Shown: positions 22,165 to 35,389, numbered from the stretch's first letter. The stretch: DNA of 64,000 nt from Lottia gigantea (GCF_000327385.1 NW_008710630.1:233649-297648); one strand, 5' to 3'. Notes: generated by a model from the sequence alone, not told the origin. Numbers and translations are program-made.

Positions 22165-25100
22165 ATGGGTTGGATGACTGAAACCTCCCTCAGAGTAATC
22201 CTTATTGCTCTAGCTGTGTGCTGTGGCTCTGCCTCTTGTAAAGGATATAAATTCGCAGACCGGGGAAATGGGAGTTTTACTGTTTCTGTTGGCGGTGTTA
22301 AGGTAAGTCATGAAGAACTGTTTCTTATGGTAGCTGATTACGGCCATTTCACATCCTGTGATGGCCAACTTCAGCCACCATAGTGTCTATATATTCGCTT
22401 TGTAGCTCAGTCAATGGTTAAGAATTTTCACTTACTGAAGAAATGAAAGTTTTACTGTTTCTGTAGGTGCTGTTATGTAAGCCACGGAGAATGGCGTCAA
22501 ATCGTTTCCCATGGAAGCTAATTACGCCCATTTCACATCCTGTGATGGCCAACTTCAGCCACCATAGTTTCTATATTTTCGCTTTGTAGCGAGTGGTAGT
22601 CAGTGGTTAAGAATTTAACTTACTGAGTGGGGAAAGGAGAATTTTGCTGTTTCTGTAGAATGATAGCTGAATGCGGTCATTTATCATCTCTGCATCCTCG
22701 TCCTGGTCATCGTAGTGCCAATCTTATTGTTTGTAATGAACGAAAGTCAACATCAAGACTAGACTTGACATTAGAAGGAACAATTGGTAGACAGCATGCG
22801 CCAGAACCTAAGGTGTATAGTTGTTTAACTTTACCAAGAAGTTCATCAAGGACCAGCTTGAAGAAAGGATCCTTGAGAACCCATGTTGTTATCCTTGTTA
22901 AATCATTGCCAAGGACCAACTGGTAGACACGACCCTATTTTTACTCTTAATCTTACCAAGAGGTTTAGTCATGAACACCTGGTAGAAAGGATCCCCTAAA
23001 CGTTAATTGATATCCTAAAATCCTAAAAAAAAATTGTTTATCGTTGATACTGATAGCATTAATATTCAATTCTTAGAAAACCTCTTTTCAATACCTTTAA
23101 CTCTTGCTTTCTTACCATTATCTTTTCTGTTAGATAATAGATCATACAAATGACAAACCGTTCCTGTATCTTGGACGAGGTTCCACCAAATTCCTGGAAT
23201 ATCGAGGAAACTTCAACATTAAAGACTACACGCTGGAACGAATTGGTCTGAAACTCATTAAGAGAACGTCTACCGCCAATGGCGATCAGCTGATCATGGT
23301 CTACAACTACAACGCTGTATGTAAACTGTCCCATTTGTGAACATTAGTGACCTGAAACACCATGATGCATGAGCCTTTATATTCAAATTTATATCCTCGC
23401 TATTGTACTTGGACATGTTAAATGAGTTCGCATACTTTGTTTATGTCTTCATGTCCAAAACTAGCTGCCCTCGTGGTGATGCGGCATGAGATGAGCTCTA
23501 GTCAATTTTGCATTAACAATATTGTATGACGTCTAAAGCGTAAGCATTCAGACCTGGAGTGTTGTTTTGTGAATTCTGTGAACGGTAATTTGCGTTGACG
23601 TAGAGTGACAAAGTAAACTGTCGACCAGTGGTACATCTGTTCACCGCAAAAACAGCGAACAGTCATAATCAACCCTGATAATGCGTACATGGCGTTACTA
23701 TTACCCTTAAATAACGCAGAGCGACCATAAACAACTGTAATACAGAAGTGACCCAAAACGTACTGGTGTTACTATTAACCCGAAATAGCCATGAATAAGC
23801 CTATCTGTATTGCAGGAAAACATCACAGTAAACCTTGGGTCAAAAGAAGGTCATCCACTAACTGTAGACATCAGTGATCTGGGAGACCAGTATGATCGAC
23901 TCTGGGTTCGAATCGCAGCTCAACCTAGTGATGCTATTTATGGTGGTGGTGAACAATATTCTTACCTTAATCTCAGAGGTCGACAGTATCCTATCTGGAC
24001 TAGGGAACAGGGTAGGTTTTTGTACGTTATGGACCATAGTTACTTGCATGTTGCCAAAAGGTTTGATCAAGAACTAGTTGCTAAACAGGGTCAGTATCCT
24101 ATCCTTTTGGCATGTGGGTGTGACCTCAGCAGCCCATTCAGAGAGTTCTCACAACATATTTGATACTTTTCAATTTAGGTGTTGGAAGAAATAAGAGCAC
24201 GCTGGTAACATTCCAAGCAGACGTGATGGAACGGAGTGGAGGGGACTACCATACCACATACTTTCCCCAACCGACCTTCTACAGCAGCCAGAAATACTAC
24301 TTTCATCATGGCGGCTCTAATTACGCCATCTTGGATTTCGGTCATCAAGATTTCCACGAGGTCTTCATCATGGGAAAACCTGGAAGGCTGTATGTTAACA
24401 CTGGAAAAACATTTAATGATCTCGTTACCAAGCTGACGGGGTTTCTGGGAAGGATGCCACCACTTCCGGATTGGATTTATGATGGCGCCATTATTGGAAT
24501 TCAAGGCGGCACCAAGAAGGTTTGTATCGAAATTCCTGACTAGTTTAGTTTAATGCCTTTGCAAGTTATACTGACTCTTCGGGGCACCTAAATCAACTTG
24601 AATTTTGATGCAAATTTTTATATCTGAACAGATCATGAATAACAAGTAGGTTGCATAAGAATGAAACTTCATTTTGGTTTTCGGGTTTCTTTTTGTTGTC
24701 CGGATCATTCGTTTTTAACCTTTTTTTTATTATTAATGGTAGATGTTGGAGTATATAGACTATTGTGACCAGTACGACATCAAACTATCAGGAGTTTGGA
24801 TCCAGGATTGGGCTGGTACCATTCAGACCGGCTTTGGTAAAAGAATATTCTGGAACTGGCGCTGGAATGCAACTACGTATCCAGGTGATGCCATGTCTAT
24901 ATTTCACACTACTTTTTAACTATATTAGGGGCTGGAAATTCCTGATAATCCTGCACGGATTCCACCTGTCAGTGATACATGTCTGAAAGGGATAATAAAC
25001 CAAGGTGGTCCGTCGGCTACAGAATGTGCATGTTAAATATCCCTCGAAAGTTGAACATCGAAAAAGAGAAGTTTATGTCGCTGACTTTGCAAGTTTCTCT

Positions 25101-27361
25101 CGTTGCACACTGCTTGGTATTGCCCGTCTTTATTAGCCCAACTAAGTGCAGAAAAGCAGGACTCAAAACTCCATTCCATTTCAGATTTGAACAGTACCAT
25201 TCCGACACTCAAGGAGCGAGGTATTCGAGTACTCGGTTACATCAACCCCAACCTCAATAAAGAGGGCGATCTTTTCGCTATCGGTGATCAGAAAGGATAT
25301 TTCTTTAAAAATGCAACTGGACAAACTTATCTACAAGATTTTGGAGAATTTGAATGTGGAACTGTAGACTTGACTAATCCAGACGCTTATCAGTGGTACA
25401 AAAATGGTAAATAGTTGTTGTCTTATACTATATATACGTTACCACAATCTGTGGTACTAGTTCACTCAAAGAGCCTGAGCTGGCTCTGTAGCATTTTGCA
25501 TAGGGTGATCGTATAGAATAAGAGGCAGGTTATCCAGCACCCCTAAGTGGGTCAGCAGGTCTCGATTTTTTGTCTAGGTGTTGGCCTCTGTCAATGATGA
25601 TCTTTCCAACTGTTCACATATCGAAAAGTGGTCAAGAACGCCAAAATAATTGGGCGCACAAGTGGAGACCAGCTGTTGATATATATTCGGATATGATAGC
25701 CATATTGGGACAGCTGTCTTTGGAAATGGGAGTTCCAATATAGAGACTTAGGCGCACAAGGTAGTGCTCTAAGGATGTCGTTTTAATTTTACAGAGGTGG
25801 TAAAGAAATACTCCATAGATTTAGGACTGGGGGGTTGGATGGCTGATTTCGGAGAATATCTACCAGTTGATGTCCATGCCTTCAGTGGAGAAGCGGCTAC
25901 AATTGTCCACAATAAATACCCCGTCCTGTGGGCCAAGCTAAACCGAGAAGCTGTGGAGGAATCTGGTAACCTGGGAGAGGTGGTGTTTTGGATGAGAGCT
26001 GGATACTCGGGTATATAGCAAAGATCTTTCCATTCGTACTTCATGCATAGGGCTGAGAATTGTCGTGCAGTTACACTCTTACGAAGATTTTTCCCAGCTT
26101 TACATGGGGTACTGGTTCAGATCCAGACCGACAGCCAAGACCTTTCGAGAGAGATCTTGACAGTGTGTACACGATTTGGCACTTCGAATATATTTTTGGA
26201 TTTTGAACCATTCAACATTTCTTCGACAACCTGCTGATGCAGCAGCTCTATTACTATGACTGTATAAGCAGATTACGTTGAACCAAGAAAAGATAACTCT
26301 TTATATTCTTTTCACAGGAACCGGAAATTACACGACGTTAATGTGGGCAGGAGACCAAAATGTGGACTTTTCTTACGGTGATGGCTTAGCCTCTACTATA
26401 CCCGCTAGTTTTAATATGGGGCTCAGTGGGGCCGGTATAACACATTTTGATATCGGCGGTTACACGACGTTTGCACCACTTATGGTCCGAACGGAGGAGT
26501 TACTGCTACGATCTGCGGAAGCTGCTGTCTTTGGTCCAGTTTTTAGATCACATGAAGGTAAGACACTGTGAAATGATTTATGATTATGAACGTCAAAATA
26601 CTACAACAATACATGACCCTCGAAATAAAAACAAACATTAGCTTCTGCTGTACGTCGTCCAAGAATCTTCATTGTTGTACCTACTCTACCAAAGTGTCGA
26701 CCACACATACCTTTTCAGCTTACTGTGATTGGCACGTCAAACCATTCCCCATATCACTCAAACCGAGACATTGTTCATTTTAGGGAACCAGCCGGCAGCA
26801 AACAAACAGTTCTACTCGAGTCCTGGGATCTCCATGAAGTTTTCTCGATTGACAGAGATGTTCACCCTTCTAAAGAACTACTCCCAACATGTAGTCAACA
26901 TTACAACTGAAACTGGTATCCCAGCACAAAGACCGTTATTCATGCAATACGAAAACGACGTCGGATCTCAGGACGTCGCTTACGAGTACATGTACGGTGA
27001 CGACGTTCTCGTAGCTCCTGTTATATCGGCTGGAAAGAGCTCATGGAATGTTCATTTACCTAAAGATCCTGATGCGACATCTAAATGGGTACATCTCTGG
27101 TCCAAGGAGGAATATGATGGCGCGCAAGACATCACCGTGGAAGCCCCAATCGGGCAACCACCAGTATTTTACAAATCAACGTCTAAATTTTCAAAAACAT
27201 TTGAGGCCATAGGTAACATGCCTTTGGTCGTGGTGCCCACCACGCAGCCGCCTCAAACGGAACCTAATACGACTCCGTCATCAACCATGTCTGTGCTAAC
27301 TTCCGTTACGTTACTGACTATATCCGCTTCATTCCTTGCTATCTTGTCATCATTGGTGTAG
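22165..27361 (+). CDS. GH31 glycosidase, predicted sulfoquinovosidase, GPI-anchor-like C-terminus (copy 1)
   Basis: Nine exons close as 751 residues: 22165-22302, 23134-23316, 23816-24011, 24179-24519, 24743-24884, 25185-25406, 25795-26010, 26318-26557, 26784-27361. A signal peptide opens it (LRVILIALAVCCGSASC). The GH31 nucleophile lies in GWMADFGEYLP (Asp425) and the acid/base in MWAGDQNVD (Asp492). In E. coli YihQ, Gln288, Arg301, Trp304 and Tyr508 hold the sulfonate of sulfoquinovose. All four have counterparts here (Gln307, Arg320, Trp323, Tyr528); spacings around the catalytic acids match exactly, except one extra residue between Gln307 and Asp425. Predicted reaction: release of sulfoquinovose from plant or algal sulfolipid glycosides. 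The C-terminus has a Pro/Thr-rich stretch then a hydrophobic tail, typical of a GPI signal, suggesting a digestive surface enzyme. Substrate is inferred from residues only. Confidence 0.92.
25095..25184 (-). mobile_element. SINE-like dispersed repeat A (representative copy)
   Basis: A short element recurs on both strands; in the sense chosen here it reads GAAATGGAGTTTTACGTCCT, then ACTTTTCTGCACTT, a TTGGGCTAATA stretch and GCAGTGTGCAATGAGG. Other copies: 3,815-3,915, 9,530-9,630, 28,660-28,715, 30,482-30,512, 40,465-40,540, 42,295-42,390, 45,535-45,610, 46,685-46,735, 50,540-50,575, 56,120-56,275, 58,172-58,205 and 63,388-63,440. No coding capacity, and length about 90-150 bp. The family is not identified by name. 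Confidence 0.7.
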
Positions 27362-28766
27362 AATTTTATATAAACGACACTTCGCCTCAAGTCACTTCGC
27401 CCCGGTGCTAGCACCAAGGGATGAATTGTCTTTCTTAAATGAAATATTGGGATGAGATTCGGATGAAAGAGTGATATATTATCATAGAAGATGTGCGAAA
27501 GTTGAATGACAACTAAAAATGAACTTTTTTATTAGTCATATCATGTAACATTAAAGGGATTTTGAAGGGATTTTCTAACATTTATGTGTAAATGGATTAG
27601 GGACTCTGACGTCAGGCATCTGTGATTCCCGCCATTCATTAACAATTTACTAAACCTCTTAACATTTTCTTTAAGTATGTTTTGTTATAAATGAATAATT
27701 TGTAAACTTTGACTCGTTTTTGTTTGTTTTTGACTGTGGTGGTTCTCCAGGCTAGACGCTGTAGGTTTGGGGTCAAAACAACCTTTTTGCGCACAGATTC
27801 CTTCCTGTCAGTGATGGAAGTCATTACATCCGTGTGTCACGTCTACGGAACTGAACTAGTGCCAGATTTGTTTGGCCAGTTAAATGGCTGACACGGAGCA
27901 GCTCTCAAATCAAATTGATGATGATCTGAACCTTGTTGGCAACGGGTTATTTGATAGCCCGTGACCATTCACTGCTGAAAACGGCGAGAGACCAGAACCC
28001 ACAGGCAGGTAGCGTAGCGAGGATTCCATAGACCGAGGAGGTGAGTCATCTGAGCTCCGGGGTCCTTTGTGTATTGTAGCCGACATTTGTCATATCAAGG
28101 TGTCAGGGCGATCCTCCCTGTGGATACCCTACTAATCTAGGAAGGAGGAGACTGTATCTATAGCGATTTTGGAAGTTTAAGTAGAATAGATATCAGTTTG
28201 CACACCCCCCCCCCCCCCCCACCCCCTCCCTCAAAAGCCAATGCCCACAGGATATGTGTGAATGACAAGACCCCAACACATAAAAAGTTATCTATGCCCT
28301 ATTACTAATTCAGTGATGAAATAATAAAAATAATTCAGTAGTCAAATAGATAAGACCAATAAATTATGATCAGCTCAGGGGGATATAGTCGAGGTTTAAT
28401 GTCGGAGTGGATGTTCTGATTGTGATGTGGATGGTTTGTCAGGATCAACACGAAGGTTTGTATTTTGTTTATAGAATTTGTAGATCTTGTACCGGAATTT
28501 CCCGACTTAAACCACGCCGACATTGTCATACTTCCCCGAGACCATGTCAAAACCCGTATTCGTGAAATGATGCAGCAGAACTTTCACAATGGGTCGTTTG
28601 ATAACCCAACAGAGACGAAACAGCTACTGTCTTTCTTGTTTTCGGTAACATGAATAACTATTACTTAAGTGCAGAAGAGTAGGACGTAAAACTCCATTAA
28701 TTTCATTCATTTACATTGAATACCACACAAGCATTGGAGGGTAAAAGCTTTGACATTTTCTTGTAG
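27362..28766 (+). other. Spacer between the tandem GH31 genes
   Basis: Mostly non-coding. It holds a copy of a dispersed repeat at 27,550-27,640 (shared with about 63,690-63,790: AAGGGATTTTCTAA, TTAGGGAC, ACGTCAG, TGATTCC), a C-run near 28,206, an exon-like open stretch at 28,474-28,646 and a fragment of the GTTTTACGTCC dispersed repeat at 28,660-28,715, immediately before the second GH31 start. The promoter of copy 2 must lie here. Confidence 0.5.
28474..28646 (+). other. Orphan exon-like open stretch
   Basis: An open frame bounded by an acceptor-like TTTATAG and a donor-like GTAACA encodes an ordinary-looking peptide (EFVDLVPEFPDLNHADIV and onward). I recognise no family. It could be a lost gene fragment, an alternative exon of the second GH31 gene, or chance. 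Confidence 0.25.
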
Positions 28767-31700
28767 ATGATGGAGCCATGCTCAAGTGCGGTGTTGATAA
28801 TTTTAGTTGCACTATTTCTGGTTGTTGAAATTACAACCGGAAGTCGACAATTCACTTTCAAAGAATATGGAAGCAGTTTTACTGTATCCATCAACAACAC
28901 AGAGGCAAGTTTGTTATTTTAATACTGTATTCAGGGGAGTTGGGACTCTGCCCCCTCCTCAATAACAGCTTGGGGTACCCACACTGGTATATGATTAAGG
29001 GATGGGGGATCAAGACTGAGACTGGATCAATCCCCTCCTCAGTTTCGAATTTTGAATCATTGAGTTCTTAATTGCCTGGTGGTGTTAGCCACTACCTAGA
29101 CAATTCTATAGCTCATTCTCGGCTCCCCCTTTATGATCCATAGAATCTGCACTGTCACTATATTACTTGTAGAAGATTTCGAAATATCAGAAGAAAGTTA
29201 TGTTCTGCCATTTAGAGAATCAAGCTTCGTTAAAGTCTTTTGATACATATTTTCCAGATTATCAAGCATAGTCCACACAGACCGTTCGTCTATATCGGAT
29301 CAGGGGAAACCACGTTCTCTGAAACGTATGGAAACTTTGATATAAACGACTACACGCATCAACGTATTGGACTATCGAATTATAAAAATGTTATTTATAC
29401 TAAGAACGGTGTTAATATTACCATGTATTTTTGTACCGCTCAGGTAAGTCGCGGTGGAGGTGAAGAAGGTGGAGAAGGAGGGGGGGGGTTACATGGGTGC
29501 GGATGGTAAGGGATTTCATCTGATCTTCTGTACTATAGAGGTAGCTCAAGGATAAGAGATGTATTGATAGGATCCCATTTGATCTCCTGTTACATTAAGA
29601 GGGCGTAGGGGTGGGTGTATGAATGGCATCTCATCTGATCCTCTGTACCGCTCAAAATGTTTACGGGATGTGGAGGCATCGAAGGAGAAGGAGGGAAAGG
29701 GGTCGTCTTCTGTACCATGAGCAGTTACCTTTTACTGCGAGTAATTACTGATTCAAGTTAGAAGGATACAATGAGACCATGGTCTTGGCATGTCCTTCGG
29801 TACCGATGCAGGTTCTCGGTAGTTGATCACCATCATTGAACTGTTGGCCTAGGGAAAGTGGGCCTATCCTGACGAGTTCTCTTGTCGGTGGCGCAGCTTG
29901 AAGAAAAATGTATTGTCGTCCAGAAAAATATACTGTAAAGCATTATAGGCACTACTTCCAGAGTCTCCCAATGCGCAATCGCGTACTATAATGTTATAAT
30001 GCTATAAGGTGAATTTTTCTTTGTAGGTATCAGTTCATTTGGGATCAGAAGAAGGTCATCCACTGACTGTAGACATCAGTGATCTGGGAGACCAGTATGA
30101 TCGACTCTGGGTTCAAATCGCAGCTCAACCTGATGATGCTATTTATGGTGGTGGGGAACAATATTCTTACCTTAATCTCAGAGGACTACAATATCCCATC
30201 TGGACTAGGGAGCAGGGTAAGAAAGATCATTGTAGCCAATAGACTTGGTTCGCAGGTATCTGAACTGGCGATGGGAAAGGGGGTAGAGGTTTTCCACCAA
30301 GGACCAGCTGGTAGGACCCTTAGGAACCCAAGTTGCTATCCCTGTAATACCATCGCTGAGAAGTTCCCAGAGGAAACGCGGGCCGGACACATGAGCCTAA
30401 GTTGTTATTTTTTTTTTAAATCAATGCCAAGACAATCATAGATCTTACGAACGTAAGGTTGGTTAAGTGTCATCTAACGCTTCTTAAGACGTAAAACTCC
30501 ACTCCATAAAAAAAAGATCATTTTTGCTTCAGGAATTGGCAGAAACAAAAGTGATATCGTAACGTTTGTAACAGATTTACGGCATTCCGGAGGGGACTAC
30601 TTCACCACATACTTCCCACAACCAACTTTCTACAGCAGTCAGAAATACTACTTCCATCATGGAGGTTCCAACTACGCCATCTTGGATTTTGGTCATCGAG
30701 ATTTCCATGAGGTTTTCATCCAGGGTAAACCAGGACGGATGTATTTCCATACTGGCAACTCTTTTGATGAACTGGTCACCAAGCTGACACGGTTTTTGGG
30801 AAGGATGCCGCCACTTCCGGATTGGGTCTATGACGGCGCCATCATTGGAGTTCAAGGTGGAACACAAAAGGTAATTCAAAAATAAAACCAACATACGTCA
30901 GTCCAATAGTTGTAGTACCATATGTGATCTGATCTGATATTGTGTCTTACAAGGAGCCTTCTCCTTCTTTGGAATCGATACGTTCCAAAGGTGTACACCC
31001 ATGGTTGACTTCCAGAACGTCTGCTGTTATTCTGGGATTGAGTTTGTCCAACTAGTCCATGAACCTGATTGTTATTTTCTTTTTTTTTGCAGATGCTGGA
31101 CTATGTATCCTATTCCAAGAACTACAATATTCCAGTAACTGGGGTATGGATACAAGATTGGGCAGGCTATACTGAAAACCTGTTGGGTAAACGATTATTT
31201 TGGAATTGGCGCTGGAATGAAACCGTTTATCCAGGTAAGATCTGATGGGATTTCACGACTTGATTCAGGCATTTTAACTCTGTAGGCCCCATGTCCTCAT
31301 TGCTGATACCCAAGGTCTCTTTGATGCATAAAGTTCCCGAATCTTTTGACAAGAAAGGCTAACATCAAAACGATTCCAAATGACTGATGTATCCAATTTC
31401 ACTGGTAATTCTTTGTAGTATAGCTTGAGATTACTCCCTTTCCTAAGAATTTGACATTTCATAGATCACTTTGCTATTAGCCAGATAATTGTGCTGTTTC
31501 TTCAGGTTTAGATAAAGCAATCGTCAATCTACAAACACAGAATATACGAGTATTGGGCTATATCAATCCGTACCTGACTATAGAAGGGGATCTGTATAAA
31601 TACGCTGATTCTATGGGGTATCTAGTGAAGAACGCCACCAACCAAACATATATCTTAGACTTCGAGGGTATCCTTGGTGGTTCTGTAGATCTTACCAATC

Positions 31701-33800
31701 CAGACGCTTTCAACTGGTACAAAAACGGTAAGTATCCAGCGGAATTCATCTGCGGTATCAGCTTCTGCCGGACGCGGACGTGAACTTGTATTCTATCACC
31801 ACCACTAGAGGAATTCGTCTATGCTCCTCGTTCCTTATAACGAATTTATTCTGAAATTATTGGATCTCGTAGTGTTATACGAGTGAAGATTCTTCAGCAT
31901 TTGGGACCTTAGGACCTTGCTTGTTAAGAATTTGCCGAGCTACAGTTACTTTTCGTCCAGTACAGAAAAGAGGCTTTTCCAACTTTGTCCCATTTCCACA
32001 TACACAATTTCAGATCATTATACACGTCATTATACACGGGGGAATTGTCTATGATGATTGATGATTCTGTGACCCATGCTCAGTCCACAGTCATAAAAAC
32101 GCCACTGAATTCCAGGTGTTATAAAAGAAAACATGATCAAGTTGGGACTGGGAGGATGGATGGCGGATTTTAGTGAATATCTACCAGTAGATGCTGTTCT
32201 CTACAATAACCAACCAGCGTCCATGGTACACAACCAATGGCCAGTCCTTTGGGCTAGACTCAACAGAGAAGCTGTGGAGGAATCGGAGAAACTTGGCGAT
32301 ATTATATTCTTCATGAGAGCTGGGTTTTCAGGTAAGAAGAACTCTCGACTGCTATTTTTACAAGGATATGAGGTTCCTTTCTACCAGCTAATCCTTAATC
32401 AAAACCCTAGGCAACGGTTTTTAGAAGGATGGCAGCTTAGGCTCTCAATGATCCTGCCTGCTAGCTGATCCTTGACCAAACCTCTTGGCAATGATGTCAT
32501 GCACAAGGATAATTAAGGTTCTTGAAGATTCTTTCTACCAGCTGATCCTTGATCAACTCCCTCGGAGTTGATTTTACAAGGATGACATTCCTTTGGGATT
32601 TTGTCGTCCAGTTGGTCCTTGACCAATCCTCTTTTACAGGGTTAACAACAAGATTCTCAAGGAGTCTATCCACGAGTTCTCTTGACAATGATGTTACAAG
32701 GATAACAACTTAAGTTGTCCAATAGCTGATTCTTAACCACAATCAAGGTGCGGTTTGATTACACCTTAAGACCATATGGCCCAATTCTTTACGGCGTCTC
32801 TTTGTATTGACAGGAACCGGAAATTACACAACATTAATGTGGGCAGGAGACCAAGATGTGGACTTTTCGTACGGTGATGGTCTAGCCTCTACTATACCAG
32901 CCAGTTTAAATATGGGGCTCAGTGGGGTCGGTATTACACATTTTGATATCGGAGGTTACACCACGTTTAGTCCGTTACTGGTACGACGAGAGGAACTGCT
33001 TCTCCGATCGGCGGAGTTGGCTGCATTCGGACCGATGTTTCGAACACACCAAGGTAAATGCATATCAGCCTGTAAAAGAAAATATAAAGGGAATCCAAGT
33101 GATTCGTCAGTCCAACTATTATAGGATACAATGCTGATGATGATCATGATGATCATGATCACGATCACGATCACGATCACGATCATGATCATTCAACGAT
33201 CAGACATGCGGACTTCCTTGCTATCGAAATTAGGTTATGTGCTTCTCCAACCTTTTTCAGTCTTCCTTGAGCTGAGGCTCCTTCACAACAGAGTGCATCC
33301 ATTCGAAAACAAATTTTGAGGGTCCGCATTGTATATGAATTTTGGATGGTTAATATTTTTCAGGGAATCAACCAGAAGCGAATGCCCAATTTTATTCCTC
33401 ACCCAAAATATCCAAGAAGGTTTCTAGATTGGCTCGGATATTCGTAATGTTGAAACCATACACGAAAAGCGTGGTCGAACGGACTGTGAAATTCGGTATC
33501 CCGGTCTTTAAACCAGTGTTCTTTAATTATCCCGATGATAGCAGAACATATAACACCACCTATCAGTTTCTGTTCGGTGATGATCTAATTCTGGCACCAG
33601 TAATCGAAGACTTCCGGGAACATTGGAATGTGTACCTACCCCATGATTTGAACTCCTCCTGGATTCACCTGTGGTCTGGTAAAGAATATCAAGGTCCTGT
33701 GGACATTGTAGTGTTCGCTCCCCTCGGCCAGCCGCCTGTTTTCTATCGTTCTAACTCTCCGTTTAGACAATTATTTCAAAATATTTCTTCTATTGTATGA
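28767..33800 (+). CDS. GH31 glycosidase, predicted sulfoquinovosidase, soluble form (copy 2)
   Basis: Nine exons close as 702 residues: 28767-28904, 29258-29443, 30027-30216, 30533-30870, 31093-31234, 31506-31727, 32116-32331, 32814-33053, 33364-33800. Intron positions equal those of copy 1 and five exons (1, 5, 6, 7, 8) have identical lengths. The first intron has a GC donor (GAG/GCAAGT) at the homologous place. Catalytic Asp423 lies in GWMADFSEYLP (Gly to Ser after Phe) and Asp490 in WAGDQDVD. The sulfonate-binding set is present as Gln305, Arg318, Trp321 and Tyr526. A signal peptide (VLIILVALFLVVEITTG) is present. The protein ends soon after the catalytic fold (FRQLFQNISSIV), with no GPI-like tail, so it is likely secreted free. 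A tandem duplicate of copy 1. Confidence 0.92.
32340..32735. repeat. Dispersed repeat C, locally amplified, in a GH31 copy 2 intron
   Basis: Units built on CTACCAGCTGATCCTTGACC, then CTTGGCAATGATGT and ACAAGGATAACAACTTAAG occur about four to five times here. The same family appears at 18,455-18,720, 22,770-23,000, 30,290-30,430, 37,795-38,070, 39,535-39,745, 40,760-40,910, 42,740-42,870 and 53,085-53,185. It is non-coding and always intronic or intergenic. Copies share palindromic CCAGCTGG-like cores. Class unknown. Confidence 0.7.
33130..33195. repeat. Self-complementary GATCAC/GATCAT simple repeat
   Basis: Tandem hexamers (GATCAC)n flanked on both sides by GATCATGATCAT, in the last intron of GH31 copy 2. 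GATC and ATGATCAT units are palindromic, so strands can fold on themselves. Open frames here (IVIVIV and ITITIT) are artefacts. Confidence 0.85.
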
Positions 33801-35011
33801 TAGAACGCTTAATATTAAAATATGCCTATGTGATATCCAACGTCGTCTAAATATTTGCGTTACCCGTATGCCTATTCGTTAACATTCGCTCATTCTGATA
33901 GGGCTACATGGTCGTCGCTTCAACACGTTCGAAACTACTATATATTTCTGCCGTGTTTCACTTTAACAAGTAAATCTCATATTTTGGACCGAGGTAATGT
34001 AACATGATTTCCAAACCTACCAATCAACACGCTTGCACGTATCCATTTTCTTTTGTAATCAAATATGTATGAACACTGGCAAATGATACATGAATACTTG
34101 TAGACGAACAAGACGTCGAGATTCAATTTTAAAAAGTCATACAAATAGCTGAATTAGGGCCAATTGAGAGGACTAGCATATTCCTTTAGCTATATGTAAC
34201 CCTATACTCTATGACCGATATAAAGATTAAAAGAATGTCCGACATTTATAAGTGTTTTTCCATTGAACATTGAAAATAATAATAAATGTACATAGTAACG
34301 GCTATATTGACAATAATTACTGAGATCTCGTTGCACCAATTGATAAATTGTATAGTACACATATTGTTCTCTAGTCCGAAACACACGCCGAGTTTCACCA
34401 CTATTCCACCGGAAATGATGTTACGAATTCTTAACTACCAAACAAACAGTAAAATGAAAATCTGACTTGGGGTTTGTACGCAATCAAATCTCACTTAGAA
34501 TAACCTAAATAAAGATGTCATGGTAATATCTGCTCATAACAATTATATTATTGCTTGGAAAGCAAGGCTAAAGTCAAATTGTTTGTTTCTATTCAATTGC
34601 CTACAAACAGCATGTCGTTTCTTAAAAGTGTTATGGATGGATGGAATAACAATCTTCTATACAGCTAATTTCAATACAATAAGGATTTTCTTCATTTGTT
34701 AGAATATAAGAAATACATATTAAACGTTTCTTTGAGCTTAGCTGGACGTCATCTGTCATAAATATCTACCAGGTATGAAAAATGAGTTTCGGACTACCTT
34801 TTTAAATAGCTTTGGTAATTTTTAAATTTTCCTACTCACATTACCCAATTGACCCTGCTTTAAAGGGGTATAACCACATAACTATTTCAATCCGATCAAG
34901 AAAAAACCCCTATATTTAATGCATAGTAACCTTGTGTTAAATTAGAACCGACGAGGCTACAAAAGCCTACATTTTTGATTGGCTCGTCCTCAGATGACTT
35001 AATTGTTAAGT

Positions 35012-35012
<1 letters not shown>

Positions 35013-35060
<48 letters not shown>

Positions 35061-35090
35061 GGGGGGGGGGGTGGGGGCGGGGGGCTTGCG
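35013..35090 (+). repeat. (GA)n tract followed by G-rich run
   Basis: About 22 GA dinucleotides run into a G-rich stretch broken by single T or C. It lies about 300 bp upstream of the proposed TRPV transcription start. Confidence 0.9.
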
Positions 35091-35389
35091 TTGTGGGGGT
35101 AAAAACTAATCGTTAAGCGTAAGGGATTAACTCTTTAATTCAAGGTACGTGTCACCAATCTCGACTCGATGGTCTTTTCTACGGGGCAATACCCCTCCCC
35201 CTCGCTATTAGCCTAATCGTGAAACGATCGAGGGGGATTTTCCCTTTAATCCAAGGTATGCCACCCATCTTGACCCCTCCCATAATTAAGGATAATGGTA
35301 GAAATATGTAGGTGAAATAGTTGGCGTTTTCATTGATTAGGTTCGCAGTATTATTTGTTGATCTAAACGACAGATCACGTGATCCCAGG

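Noticed and set aside
32956-33319. Open frames rich in IV and IT dipeptides
   Set aside because: They are artefacts of the (GATCAC)n repeat in a GH31 intron.
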